DNA from: Martinezella tropici
Lineage (GTDB): Bacteria; Pseudomonadota; Alphaproteobacteria; Rhizobiales; Rhizobiaceae
Assembly: GCF_003287875.1 (NCBI RefSeq)
Contig: NZ_QMKK01000024.1
Location: 1-64,000, forward strand
Direction of reading: 5' to 3'
DNA length: 64,000 nucleotides
Part shown: positions 46,067 to 54,693 of the stretch, piece after piece
Numbering within the stretch: the stretch's first letter is position 1
How the letters are laid out: each line of letters starts with the position of its first letter
The notes under the pieces: generated by a model
What the model saw: only the letters and a program-made list of their open reading frames with translations
Told to the model about the DNA's origin: nothing
Database searches by the model: none
Position numbers and translations under genes: made by a program

Positions 46067-46585
46067 ATGTTGACGGTCATCATGGAATGCCAGGATCACG
46101 AACCCGAGCTGGCGCAGACATTGGCGACATTGGTGGCAGGCGCGGTCGAAGGGCTGGTCTGCGATGTCGTCGTGCTCGATCACGGCTCCAGGGACGGCAC
46201 TTCGCGAGTGGCGGATGCCGCCGGATGCCGTTTTTATTCGCAGTGGGATATCAAGGACATATTGCGTTCGGCGCGCGGTGACTGGCTGCTGCTGGTCGAG
46301 CCGGGTGCCCGGCCGCAGGCGGGCTGGATCGACGAGATCGCGGAATATGTCTCCCTGAACAAAGCCCCGGCACGCTTCACTGCGTCGCGCGGTTATCGCC
46401 GGCCCCTCCTTCAGCGCATTCGCAAGGGCACGCAGCCTTTGGAACTGGGATTGCTTTTGTCGAAGGCTCAGGCCATCGCGGCTGCCAGAACCGGCATGCG
46501 GCTGGCCGAATTCGCTAAAGGCCGCAAAGGCCGCAGCCTTTCAAGCGAGCTCATACCCTCGTGGGTGGCGCGGGCGGCACGATAG
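46067..46585 (+). CDS. Short family-2 glycosyltransferase-like protein
   Basis: A 172-residue protein starting MLTVIMECQDHEPELAQTL, with VVVLDHGSRDGTSRVADAAG resembling the nucleotide-sugar-binding N-domain of GT-A enzymes. LLLVEPGARPQAGWIDEI follows where a DxD-like region would be; the usual DxD is absent. The protein is about half normal size and lacks a catalytic C-part, so it may be non-catalytic. A GTG at 46028 would add 13 residues. It stands alone as a unit. Confidence 0.65.
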   Translation: MLTVIMECQDHEPELAQTLATLVAGAVEGLVCDVVVLDHGSRDGTSRVADAAGCRFYSQWDIKDILRSARGDWLLLVEPGARPQAGWIDEIAEYVSLNKAPARFTASRGYRRPLLQRIRKGTQPLELGLLLSKAQAIAAARTGMRLAEFAKGRKGRSLSSELIPSWVARAAR

Positions 46586-46763
46586 CACGTGGGTTTCGAG
46601 CCAGATTTCATTTGAAAAGCTGCAAATACCTGCGATAATTTTCCTGTGGCGGCACCTTACGCGTGTCGCGTCGGGCGGCCGACCATGAAGATGCCGATAT
46701 GCGGCGGAGCAGGTCAGCGGCACACTCCTTGTCCGCCGGGATACCGGCGAAGGGAGGTGCGTC

Positions 46764-47078
46764 ATGAAACGCACGATGCTTTACCGCCTCTTGTCCATGG
46801 CTCTCATGTCAAGTGCGATCCTTTTTCCCGGCGTTGCAGGTTCCCAGGCGATGCTGGTTTGCGCCCAGCGCTTCGATATCGTCGCCTTTCTTGGCGACAA
46901 CCTTTCCGAAAAACTTTCGGCGGTCGGCAAGCTCGATCCCAATACGATCGTGGAGATCTACGCCGCTGAGAGCGGTAGCTGGACGCTGTTGATCACCGAC
47001 GCCTCGGGGCGCAGCTGCATCATTCTCAGCGGCGATAATTGGGAATCAATTCCTGCCCTGCCAGGGCCGAAGGCATAG
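46764..47078 (+). CDS. Small exported protein, function unknown
   Basis: A 104-residue protein with a clear signal peptide (MKRTMLYRLLSMALMSSAIL, cleavage near SQA at about 27-29). The mature part is about 75 residues and has two cysteines (CAQRFDI and SGRSCIIL) that could form a disulfide in the periplasm. It has no domain I recognise. GGGAGG lies 7 nt before the ATG, supporting real translation. It is convergent with moaB. Confidence 0.7.
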   Translation: MKRTMLYRLLSMALMSSAILFPGVAGSQAMLVCAQRFDIVAFLGDNLSEKLSAVGKLDPNTIVEIYAAESGSWTLLITDASGRSCIILSGDNWESIPALPGPKA

Positions 47079-47099
47079 GAATGTCCGCGATGAGCAGAT

Positions 47100-47657
47100 C
47101 TACTTGGAGACGGCGCCGCGCTTCAGATGCTCATCGAGGCGCGGCATGATCTCCACGAAATTGCAGGGCATATGGCGATAATCGAGCTGCGCCTTCAAAA
47201 TGCCGTCCCAGGCATCCTTGCAGGCGCCGGGCGATCCCGGCAGCACGAAGATGAAGGTGGCATTGGCGACGCCGCCGGTCGCCCGCGACTGGATCGTCGC
47301 CGTGCCGATCTTGTCGTAGGAGATACGATGGAAGACCTCGGAGAAGCCGTCCATACGTTTCTCGAACAGCGGCTCCAGCGCTTCGGGCGTGACATCGCGG
47401 CCGGTGAAGCCGGTGCCGCCGGTAGTGATCACCACGTCGACCGCATCGTCTTTCGTCCAGGCTTCTACCTGCATGCGGATGCGCTCCTTGTCGTCAGGAA
47501 CGATGGCGCGGGCCGCCAGCCTGTGGCCTGCTTCGGCAATGCGCGCGACAAGCGTATCGCCGGACTTGTCGTCTGCGAGCGTTCGCGTATCGGAAACGGT
47601 CAGCACGGCGATGCCGACGGGAATGAAGGATCTTTCGCTGACTGAACCTGCCATCAT
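47100..47657 (-). CDS. moaB: Molybdenum cofactor biosynthesis protein MoaB
   Basis: Adenylylates molybdopterin (MoaB/MogA fold) in molybdenum cofactor synthesis. The 185-residue length fits. The signatures are VLTVSDTRTLADDKSGD, the catalytic region TTGGTGFTGRDVTPEA, and FVLPGSPGACKDAW. The first ATG overlaps the ispE stop as ATGA (47657-47654), indicating translational coupling; a second ATG follows directly. Confidence 0.94.
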   Translation of the reverse strand: MMAGSVSERSFIPVGIAVLTVSDTRTLADDKSGDTLVARIAEAGHRLAARAIVPDDKERIRMQVEAWTKDDAVDVVITTGGTGFTGRDVTPEALEPLFEKRMDGFSEVFHRISYDKIGTATIQSRATGGVANATFIFVLPGSPGACKDAWDGILKAQLDYRHMPCNFVEIMPRLDEHLKRGAVSK

Positions 47658-48568
47658 GCCTCTCCCGCAATCGTTTCCGTCACCTGGAAATACCAGTCCG
47701 GCTTCTGCCTGTGAAGCGAGGATGCAGCAGCCTTCGCCTGTTCGGCACTTTCGAAAATCCCGAAGCAGGTGGCCCCGGAGCCGGACATCCGGGTCACCAT
47801 CGGCTGCTGGCTTTCGATCAGACCGGAAAGCACCGAAATCTCACCGCAGATCGAGCGCGCCGGCGGTTCGAGATCGTTGCGCAGGTTCCTGATCACCTTG
47901 ATCCACTCGCTGGAGCCGCGCGGCATCTGTGTTGGAAACAGCAGCGGCGGATTGTCCTTGCGGGTGAGATGGCGAAATACATCCGGCGTGGAGACGCCGA
48001 CGAGTGGATTGCCGAGAACTATCGGAAAGGAGGGGAATGCCGGCAGCAAGCCTATCGCCTCGCCGATCCCGCGCGCCACCAGCGGTTGGCTGGCAAGGCA
48101 CATCGGCACATCGGCGCCAAGCTTCAAGGCGATGGCCGTGACCTTCTCGTCAGGTAGCGTGAGCTGCCATAACCGCATCAGTCCACGCAATGTCGCCGCC
48201 GCATCCGCCGAGCCGCCGCCGATGCCCGATGCGATCGGCAGGTTCTTTTCAAGATGGATATGAACGGCGGGTGCATCGAAGCCCGCCGCCTGTGCGGCCT
48301 GCCGCAGCAGATCGCGCGCCTTGAACACGAGATTGTCGCCAGCCTCGGCATCTGCCGACAGTAGTGGGCCGAAGCGCCCGGAAAGGCTGAACTCATCCTG
48401 CGCGCTTGCGCGGAATGCGACGCGATCACCATGGCGGGCAAAACTGACGAGCATGTCGAGCAGGTGATAGCCGTCGGCGCGGCGGCCGGTCACATGCAGC
48501 GCAAGATTGATCTTCGCGGGCGCTTCCTCCATGAGGTCGAAATCGCCCGCTGCCAAGACCGTATTCAT
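47654..48568 (-). CDS. ispE: 4-diphosphocytidyl-2-C-methyl-D-erythritol kinase
   Basis: GHMP kinase that phosphorylates CDP-methylerythritol in the MEP isoprenoid pathway. The 304-residue length fits. It has the N-terminal EEAPAKINLALHVTGRRADGYH and the GHMP ATP motif LPIASGIGGGSADAAATL. Its stop overlaps moaB by 4 nt, and it begins 8 nt after the TPR-protein stop. A polyprenyl diphosphate synthase gene lies just upstream of that, giving a loosely isoprenoid-related run. Confidence 0.95.
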   Translation of the reverse strand: MNTVLAAGDFDLMEEAPAKINLALHVTGRRADGYHLLDMLVSFARHGDRVAFRASAQDEFSLSGRFGPLLSADAEAGDNLVFKARDLLRQAAQAAGFDAPAVHIHLEKNLPIASGIGGGSADAAATLRGLMRLWQLTLPDEKVTAIALKLGADVPMCLASQPLVARGIGEAIGLLPAFPSFPIVLGNPLVGVSTPDVFRHLTRKDNPPLLFPTQMPRGSSEWIKVIRNLRNDLEPPARSICGEISVLSGLIESQQPMVTRMSGSGATCFGIFESAEQAKAAASSLHRQKPDWYFQVTETIAGEA

Positions 48569-48576
48569 GGGAAGTC

Positions 48577-50436
48577 TTAGGACTTCTTGTCGACCGGCGC
48601 CGGAGCGTTCGTGTCGGGCGAAGGCGCAGGCGCGGGATCGGGTAGCTTGCTCTTGTCGACGGTCTTCGGATCGTTATCGAGCACGGGCAGGCCCTTCTCG
48701 ACCTTTTCCTTGATCTTCGGAATATCGGCTTCTTCCGGCTTCGAGGCGAGTGCGCGGTTCCACTGGTAGACGGCTTCGAGCTTGCGGTTCACACGCCAAT
48801 AGGCGTCGCCCAGGTGGTCGTTGATCGTCGGATCGCCGGCCTTCAGCTGTGCCGCCCGTTCCAGCTCGTTCACCGCTTCGTCGAAGCGGTTCAGGCGGAA
48901 ATAGGCCCAGCCGAGCGAGTCGACGATGTAGCCGTCATCCGGCTTCAGGTCGACGGCCTTCTTGATCATGTCCAGGCCCTGGTCGAGGTTCATGTTCATG
49001 TCGACCCAGGAATAGCCGAGATAGTTCAGCACCTGTGGCTGATCCGGGTTCAGTTCGAGCGCCTTCTTGAAGTTCGGCTCGGCTTCCGGCCACTTCTTCA
49101 GCCGCTCATAAGCGATGCCGCGCTGGAAGAACACGGCCCAATCGCTACGCTTCGGCACCGGGCCGATGATCTGTACGGCCTTGTCGTAGTTCTCGGCCAT
49201 GGCCTGAAAATCCTTGGCGTCGGAAAGGACGCTGCCATAGGCAAGATAGCTGCGAACATCGTTGGGATCGGAATCGATCAACGCTTTCAGGTGTTTGCGA
49301 GCATCGTCGACCTTGCCGGACTGGGCAAGCGCAAGACCGAGCTGCAGCTCGGAAATGCGGGCCATCGGCGAATCATCAGGCACCTTCTTGTAGAAGGTGA
49401 TGGCGCGATCGGTCTGCTCCTGCTTTTCGGCAAGTCCGCCGAGAAGAACCAGCGTATCGGCGGCCTTGGGATCGAGCGAATTGGCAATCTGCAGGTAGAG
49501 CGAGACCACGTCTTCGGCGCCGTCGCGGTTCAGTGCGGCGCCGATGGTGAAGAGCACGGCGGCCGCGCCCTGGCTCGCATTGGTGACCTGTTGGTCCGGC
49601 GTGTCGCCCTTGGCGATGCTGTCGCGCAGCGCATTCAGCGGTGCGTAGTTGCTGACGAGGTTGTCGCCGACCGAGATCGCATCCAGCGCCTTCTGCTTGT
49701 CGCCGGCCTTGGCTTCGAGCCGTGCAAGCGCCATGACCGCGCGCATGAAGGTATCGGGAGCCGTTGCACCGCCCGTCTTGTCGAGGATCGCATCGTTGAG
49801 ATGCGAGCGTGCCGATTTGAGGTCACCCAATGTCAGCGCGATGGCTCCGGCATGATAGTTCTTGAAGATGTTGAACCAGTCCGGGCCCTTCATCTTGTCG
49901 ATCATCGAGATCGCTTCCTTGCCGCGGCCGGATCCGGCCCGGGCCCAGGCGGAAAGCAGGTTGGTCATCATCCGGTCGAGATCGTTCGGACCGTTATATT
50001 TGAGGATTTCCTGCGCGGTGCGGTATTCGTGGCGACGGATGGCATCCATGCCGCGCACGATCGTGGTCACGCGCTCGACAGAGGGATCGCTTTTCAGCTC
50101 GTTGGCGTATTTGACGCCTTCTTCCAGATTGCCGTTGAGCAGCAGCGAGATCATCAGACGCTGGCGGATTTCGGAATTGCTGGGGTCGATCATCAGCGCC
50201 TTTTTATAAAGCGTGATGGCTGTGTCGTAGTCGTGATCGACATCGGCCGTGCGGGCAGCGAGAAACGCGCCTGCGAAGGTATCGACGCTATCGGGATCGA
50301 AAGCAACCGGAGCGCTGGCCTCCGGCGCTGTTGCTGCCGGCTTATCCTCCGCGCGCGCGCCAGTCAGGGCGGACACCGAAAGGATTGCCGCCAAGGCTAC
50401 GCCCGAAAGGAAACGGATGGCAAGTCTCTGCCGCAT
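48577..50436 (-). CDS. Exported tetratricopeptide-repeat protein
   Basis: A 619-residue protein with a signal peptide (MRQRLAIRFLSGVALAAILS, ending ARAED near 30), followed by about ten TPR units. Clear ones include DYDTAITLYKKALMIDPSN (about 68-86), WPEAEPNFKKALELNPDQP and FDEAVNELERAAQLKAGDP. It ends in a Pro/Asp/Ala-rich tail. Probably a periplasmic scaffold for envelope proteins; partners are unknown. The start at 50436 is preferred because GAAAGG lies upstream; ATG at 50451 is an alternative. Confidence 0.88.
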   Translation of the reverse strand: MRQRLAIRFLSGVALAAILSVSALTGARAEDKPAATAPEASAPVAFDPDSVDTFAGAFLAARTADVDHDYDTAITLYKKALMIDPSNSEIRQRLMISLLLNGNLEEGVKYANELKSDPSVERVTTIVRGMDAIRRHEYRTAQEILKYNGPNDLDRMMTNLLSAWARAGSGRGKEAISMIDKMKGPDWFNIFKNYHAGAIALTLGDLKSARSHLNDAILDKTGGATAPDTFMRAVMALARLEAKAGDKQKALDAISVGDNLVSNYAPLNALRDSIAKGDTPDQQVTNASQGAAAVLFTIGAALNRDGAEDVVSLYLQIANSLDPKAADTLVLLGGLAEKQEQTDRAITFYKKVPDDSPMARISELQLGLALAQSGKVDDARKHLKALIDSDPNDVRSYLAYGSVLSDAKDFQAMAENYDKAVQIIGPVPKRSDWAVFFQRGIAYERLKKWPEAEPNFKKALELNPDQPQVLNYLGYSWVDMNMNLDQGLDMIKKAVDLKPDDGYIVDSLGWAYFRLNRFDEAVNELERAAQLKAGDPTINDHLGDAYWRVNRKLEAVYQWNRALASKPEEADIPKIKEKVEKGLPVLDNDPKTVDKSKLPDPAPAPSPDTNAPAPVDKKS

Positions 50437-50560
50437 TAGAAAGCCTTTCATCAAGGGAATGGCCGGCGAAGTCGCCGGCGGCACAACGCATTCGTGTCAA
50501 CTGATTCACAACAGGATGGCTTTTTTGAAGCGGCCCTGCAAGAAATTCGGGTCGCCGCTA

Positions 50561-51577
50561 TCAATTAACGCGTTCGATGCAGAAATCGATCACTTCGAGA
50601 AGTGCCGATTTCCAAGGCGTTTCCGGCAGAGGCGCCAGAGCGTCGCGCGCGATGGTGCCGTAGTGCACGGCACGGGCAATCGTGTCGGCCAGCGCGCCGT
50701 ATTTCGTGATCAGGCCGAGGGCCTTTTCGAGATTCTCGTCGCTGTTATCGCCGGTTTCGATGGCATCACGCCAGAAGGCGCGTTCTTTCTCGGTACCGCG
50801 GCGATAGGCCAGAATCACCGGCAGCGTGATCTTGCCCTCGCGGAAATCGTCGCCGACATTCTTGCCGAGATCGGCAGCCTTGCCGCCGTAATCAAGCGCG
50901 TCGTCGACGAGTTGGAAAGCGAGGCCGAGATTGGTGCCGTAGGATTTCAGCGCATTGCGCTCCGCCTTGCCGGCATTGGCAACGATCGGGCCAACTTCGG
51001 CTGCGGCGGCAAAGAGCGCTGCAGTCTTGGCGCGGATGACCGAGAGATAATCGTCTTCCGTCGTTTCCATGTTCTTGGAAACGGAAAGCTGCAGCACCTC
51101 GCCTTCGGCGATGACGCAGGCAGCGGAGGACAAGACGTCGAGAGCATCGAGCGAGCCGACTTCCACCATCATGCGGAAAGCCTGGCCGAGCAGGAAGTCG
51201 CCGACCAGAACGCTCGCCTGGTTGCCCCAGATCATGCGGGCGGTGGATTTGCCGCGGCGCAGATCGCTTTCATCGACCACGTCGTCATGCAGCAGCGTCG
51301 CCGTATGCAGGAATTCGACCGATGTTGCGAGCTTGATGTGATTATCGCCCTGATAGCCGTAAAGTGCGGCAGACGCGATCGTCAACATCGGGCGCAGGCG
51401 CTTGCCGCCGGAGGAGATGAGATGCTCGGCAACTTCGGGGATCATCTGCACATCGGAGCCGGCCTTGGACAGGATGAGCTGATTGACGCGTTCCATGTCC
51501 GCCTTGGTCAGATCCACCAATGGCTTGATGGATGCCAGTTTATTCTTGCTTTCTTCCAGCGGTATCACGACGCCCAA
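50561..51577 (-). CDS. ispB: Long-chain polyprenyl diphosphate synthase (octa/decaprenyl type)
   Basis: Extends farnesyl diphosphate to the ubiquinone side chain. It has 338 residues from a TTG at 51577, chosen because AGGAG lies 9 nt upstream and MGVVIPLEESKNKL is the usual rhizobial start. The first aspartate-rich motif is LLHDDVVDES (Asp98, 99, 102); the second, LVDDALDYGG, is near residue 227. SGGKRLRPML is the isoprenoid-binding signature. The exact chain length (C40 or C50) cannot be read from the sequence. Confidence 0.93.
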   Translation of the reverse strand: MGVVIPLEESKNKLASIKPLVDLTKADMERVNQLILSKAGSDVQMIPEVAEHLISSGGKRLRPMLTIASAALYGYQGDNHIKLATSVEFLHTATLLHDDVVDESDLRRGKSTARMIWGNQASVLVGDFLLGQAFRMMVEVGSLDALDVLSSAACVIAEGEVLQLSVSKNMETTEDDYLSVIRAKTAALFAAAAEVGPIVANAGKAERNALKSYGTNLGLAFQLVDDALDYGGKAADLGKNVGDDFREGKITLPVILAYRRGTEKERAFWRDAIETGDNSDENLEKALGLITKYGALADTIARAVHYGTIARDALAPLPETPWKSALLEVIDFCIERVN

Positions 51578-51685
51578 CGATCCGGACTCCTGTTCATTTT
51601 CTGCAAAGCACAATAAGAAGGGGCGAAAGAGGCGGCAAGAGGCGAATTGTCTCGTCGCGTAAATTTGACAGGAATTCTAGGGCTT

Positions 51686-51916
51686 ATGCACGAGCTGATC
51701 CGCACCAACGACCCGGTCGTTCTCTCCTTTGCGGAGAGCCTGATGAAGGATGCCGGAATTCATTGTCTGGTGGCGGATCAGGCGATGAGCATCCTGGAGG
51801 GATCTCTCGGCATGCTGCCGCGCCGATTTCTGGTGGAGGAAGAGCGCGCGGATCAGGCACGGCGCATCCTGATCGATGCCGGTCTCGGCGACGAGCTGCG
51901 CCCGGCGCGGGCTTGA
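51686..51916 (+). CDS. DUF2007 protein
   Basis: A 76-residue protein of the DUF2007 (putative signal-transducing, PII-like) family: MHELIRTNDPVVLSFAESLM, AGIHCLVADQAMS, and RRFLVEEERADQARRIL. The start at 51686 is preferred over the upstream open frame, which lacks similarity. It ends 8 nt before the methyltransferase gene, a pairing I believe is common in rhizobia. Function unknown. Confidence 0.9.
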   Translation: MHELIRTNDPVVLSFAESLMKDAGIHCLVADQAMSILEGSLGMLPRRFLVEEERADQARRILIDAGLGDELRPARA

Positions 51917-51924
51917 GGTCCGCC

Positions 51925-52701
51925 ATGACCGGCAGCTCCGTGGAAACCATCGACGCCTTTCATCGCGGCGCTTTTCATATCGTCCAGCCGAAGGGCAGGG
52001 GGCACCGCTCCGGCATGGATGCCATGCTGCTGGCCGCGCTCGTGGCCGATGACCGCACGATCAGGGTAGCCGATCTCGGCGCGGGGGCGGGGGCCGCCGG
52101 AATGGCCGTCGCGTCTCGGCTCGATCATGCGGAGGTCGTATTGTTCGAGCGCTCTCCCGACATGGCCGAGTTCGCCCGCAAGAGCCTTGCGCTGCAGGAA
52201 AATGCCCGTTTTGCCGGCCGCGTCTCCGTCATCGAAGCCGATGTGACCTTGACCGGCAAGGATCGCAATGAGGCGGGCCTGATCGACGACAGCTTCCATC
52301 ATGTCATCATGAACCCACCCTTCAACGACGCCAGCGACAGGCTCACGCCCGATGCTTTGAAGGCTGAGGCACATGCCATGACGGATGGCCTGTTCGAGAA
52401 ATGGATCCGCACGGCAGGCGCGATCATGATCCCCGGCGGCCAGCTCTCGCTCATCGCGCGGCCGGAATCCATCGGCGAGATCATCGCCGCCTGCGGGCGC
52501 CGCTTCGGCGGCATCGAGATCACGCCGATCCATCCGCGCCAAGGCGAGAATGCCGTGCGTATCCTGGTGACGGCGATCAAGGGTTCGAGGGCAAGGCTTG
52601 CACTGCGAGCGCCGCTGATTATGCACGGCGAGGGAACGCATAAATTTTCCGATTTCGTCGACGATCTGAACAATGGCCGCGCCGCCTATCCACGGCGATA
52701 G
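51925..52701 (+). CDS. Class I SAM methyltransferase, TrmN6-like
   Basis: A 258-residue N6-adenine-type methyltransferase. It has SAM motif I VADLGAGAGAAGMAVA at about 48-63 and the catalytic NPPF at about 126-129, as in tRNA1(Val) A37 N6-methyltransferase. The early QPKGRGHRSGMDAMLLAAL is typical of that group. The tRNA target is inferred. The start at 51925 is chosen as the first codon after the DUF2007 gene that fits family length. Confidence 0.87.
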   Translation: MTGSSVETIDAFHRGAFHIVQPKGRGHRSGMDAMLLAALVADDRTIRVADLGAGAGAAGMAVASRLDHAEVVLFERSPDMAEFARKSLALQENARFAGRVSVIEADVTLTGKDRNEAGLIDDSFHHVIMNPPFNDASDRLTPDALKAEAHAMTDGLFEKWIRTAGAIMIPGGQLSLIARPESIGEIIAACGRRFGGIEITPIHPRQGENAVRILVTAIKGSRARLALRAPLIMHGEGTHKFSDFVDDLNNGRAAYPRR

Positions 52702-52809
52702 TCTATCCTTCGCTTGAGCATCGAGCCACGAAATACGATCCGCAATGTTGCGTTTGCCGTTTCCATGCATACATCACGGGCAGCAAACATCATGATTCAG
52801 GGATGACGA

Positions 52810-53670
52810 ATGGTTGGGTTCTTGAGACGCATGCTTCCGAAGCGCTTCCGTAAGGAGGGGGTGATCGTCCCCGTTGTCCGCCTGAGCGGCGTCATCTCTT
52901 CAGGTGGCGGACCGCTGCGGCAATCGCTGAATCTCGCGGGTGTGTCGCAGGCACTTGAAAAAGCCTTCGATATGAAGACGGCGCCGGCAGTCGCCATCAT
53001 CGTCAACTCGCCAGGTGGCTCTCCGGTGCAATCGCGGATGATCTACAACCGCATTCGCGATCTTGCCGCCGAGAAAAACAAGAGGGTCCTGGTCTTCGTC
53101 GAGGATGTGGCTGCGTCCGGCGGCTATATGATTGCGCTCGCAGGCGACGAGATCATCGCCGACGCCACCTCGATCGTCGGTTCGATCGGCGTCGTTTCCG
53201 GCGGTTTTGGTTTTCCGGATCTGTTGAAGAAAATCGGCGTCGAGCGTCGCGTCTACACCGCCGGCGCGAACAAGGTGATCCTCGATCCTTTCCAGCCGGA
53301 GAAGGAAAAGGACATCGAATATCTGAAGAGCCTGCAGCTCGAAATCCATAAAGTCTTCATCGACATGGTGCTTGAACGCCGCACAGGAAAGCTCTCGGCG
53401 GACGAAACGGTGTTCTCCGGCCTGTTCTGGACCGGCAGTCGCGGGCTGGAGCTTGGCTTGATCGACGGCCTCGGCGACATGCGCCAGGAATTGAGGAAGC
53501 GCTTCGGCGACAAGGTCAAGCCGATGCTGATTACCGCGCCGCGCAGCCTTTTCGGCCGCAAGGCTCCGGGCATTTCGCTTGGGAGCATGGACGGTCTTGG
53601 CGCGGGGCTTGCATCCGGACTTGCAGAAGCGGCAGAGGAAAAGGCATTGTGGGGCCGGTACGGATTGTAG
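52810..53670 (+). CDS. S49-family serine peptidase (SppA/SohB-like)
   Basis: A 286-residue Ser-Lys peptidase that probably cleaves residual signal peptides or membrane proteins. It has VAIIVNSPGGSPVQSRMIY and the nucleophile region EDVAASGGYMIALAGDEI. IVGSIGVVSGGFGFPDLL follows. It lacks an obvious N-terminal transmembrane anchor, unlike E. coli SppA. A small membrane-protein gene follows 16 nt downstream and is likely cotranscribed. Confidence 0.9.
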   Translation: MVGFLRRMLPKRFRKEGVIVPVVRLSGVISSGGGPLRQSLNLAGVSQALEKAFDMKTAPAVAIIVNSPGGSPVQSRMIYNRIRDLAAEKNKRVLVFVEDVAASGGYMIALAGDEIIADATSIVGSIGVVSGGFGFPDLLKKIGVERRVYTAGANKVILDPFQPEKEKDIEYLKSLQLEIHKVFIDMVLERRTGKLSADETVFSGLFWTGSRGLELGLIDGLGDMRQELRKRFGDKVKPMLITAPRSLFGRKAPGISLGSMDGLGAGLASGLAEAAEEKALWGRYGL

Positions 53671-53686
53671 TCGGGAGCGCTGGGTA

Positions 53687-53878
53687 ATGCCCCAGATCAT
53701 CTTCTTTGTCGTCGCCGTCGGCGGCCTCTGGCTGCTTTATCGGCGTTTCGTGCGCGATGCCCAGCGGCTCGCCGAAAAATCCCGCCGCGCTGAAACGGAA
53801 CGCCGTACCGGCGCGATGGGAACCTTGGTCAAGGACCCGAAAACCGGCGAGTATCATGTGAAGCGCGAGGATGAATAA
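53687..53878 (+). CDS. Small single-pass membrane protein
   Basis: A 63-residue protein: one N-terminal transmembrane helix (MPQIIFFVVAVGGLWLLY), a basic stretch (RRFVRDAQRLAEKSRR) and a short tail with VKDPKTGEYHVKREDE. The tail resembles the cysteine-free version of small membrane-anchored rhizobial proteins of unknown function. It is preceded by GGGAGCGCTGGGTA and follows the S49 peptidase gene. Confidence 0.7.
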   Translation: MPQIIFFVVAVGGLWLLYRRFVRDAQRLAEKSRRAETERRTGAMGTLVKDPKTGEYHVKREDE

Positions 53879-53904
53879 GCCGAATTGCTTCGTTCGTGAG
53901 ATTT

Positions 53905-53929
53905 TGATATACTTTTCTGATGTATATCA
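53905..53929. promoter_or_regulatory. Operator palindrome of the toxin-antitoxin operon
   Basis: TGATATAC (53905-53912) and GTATATCA (53922-53929) are exact inverted 8-bp arms around 9 nt, directly before the antitoxin ribosome binding site GGAG. The arms contain TATA-type -10 sequence, so a bound antitoxin complex would block the promoter. Confidence 0.75.
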
Positions 53930-53941
53930 TTGGAGTGTTTC

Positions 53942-54172
53942 ATGCAGGTCGCAAAATGGGGGAATAGTTTAGCCATCCGCATTCCTTCAGCGGTTGTCGA
54001 TGCGCTCGATTTGAAGGAAGGCGACGATATCGTTGTACGTGTCGCCACGGGAAACGCCTTCGAGATCGAACGTGACGACAGGCGGCAGAAAGCCTTGGAA
54101 AAAATCAGATCGTTCAAGCTCAAACTTCCGGAGGATTGGAAGTTTGATCGCGAAGACGCCAATTCTCGCTGA
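53942..54172 (+). CDS. AbrB/MazE-type antitoxin
   Basis: A 76-residue protein with an N-terminal SpoVT/AbrB DNA-binding domain (MQVAKWGNSLAIRIPSAVV to about residue 45). The C-terminal tail is charged (EKIRSFKLKLPEDWKFDRED) and would bind and neutralise the PIN toxin. ATG at 53942 is chosen because GGAG lies 6 nt before it. Its stop shares one base with the toxin start (TGATG). Local GC is lower than in the core neighbours, hinting at transfer. Confidence 0.88.
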   Translation: MQVAKWGNSLAIRIPSAVVDALDLKEGDDIVVRVATGNAFEIERDDRRQKALEKIRSFKLKLPEDWKFDREDANSR

Positions 54173-54573
54173 TGCGTCTCGTTTTGGATTTTCTCGACAC
54201 GAATGTTCTTCTCTACGCTTTCACCGAAGAGGGCAGGGCGGAAAAGGCACAAGCGCTTCTGGCCAAGCCATTCGCTATCAGCGCACAGGCATTGAATGAG
54301 TTTGCCAATGTCGGACGTAAGAAGCTCAATATGTCGTGGGCTGATATTCGCGAGGCAATTGATGCCCTCATCGCTTTGTCGGCAACCATCGTTCCTGTAA
54401 GTGAGAAAATCACGTTGGCAGGGCTGCACCTTGCTCAGCGCTATCAGCTTTCTTTCTATGATGCGACTATGATGGCGGCAGCGATCGAGGCTGGCTGCGA
54501 GCGGTTTTATTCGGAAGATCTGCACGCCGGTCTGATAGTCGAGAAGCAGTTGACCATCGTCAATCCATTTTGA
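54172..54573 (+). CDS. PIN-domain toxin (VapC-like ribonuclease)
   Basis: A 133-residue protein with a complete PIN acidic set: Asp9 in FLDTNVLLYAF, Glu43 in ALNEFANV, Asp97 in SFYDATMMAAA and Asp116 in FYSEDLHAG. It would cleave a specific RNA when freed from its antitoxin. The one-base overlap with the antitoxin gene and the operator palindrome upstream support a working module. The antitoxin is AbrB-type rather than the RHH or Phd type also seen with VapC. Moderately low GC. Confidence 0.88.
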   Translation: MRLVLDFLDTNVLLYAFTEEGRAEKAQALLAKPFAISAQALNEFANVGRKKLNMSWADIREAIDALIALSATIVPVSEKITLAGLHLAQRYQLSFYDATMMAAAIEAGCERFYSEDLHAGLIVEKQLTIVNPF

Positions 54574-54693
54574 CGGCTCCTCGGGTTAAGTGCGAGTAAT
54601 GTCGCTGCATTCTGTAGAGTAAAAACTTGACCCGTTCGCCACGTCGTGGCACCTGTCCGCCAAACCATTCGCTAGCGGAAGAAATCAGTTCCC

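Noticed and set aside
48814..50439. 541-codon plus-strand open frame opposite the TPR gene
   Set aside because: No domains and no ribosome binding site; the TPR periodicity on the minus strand is clear.
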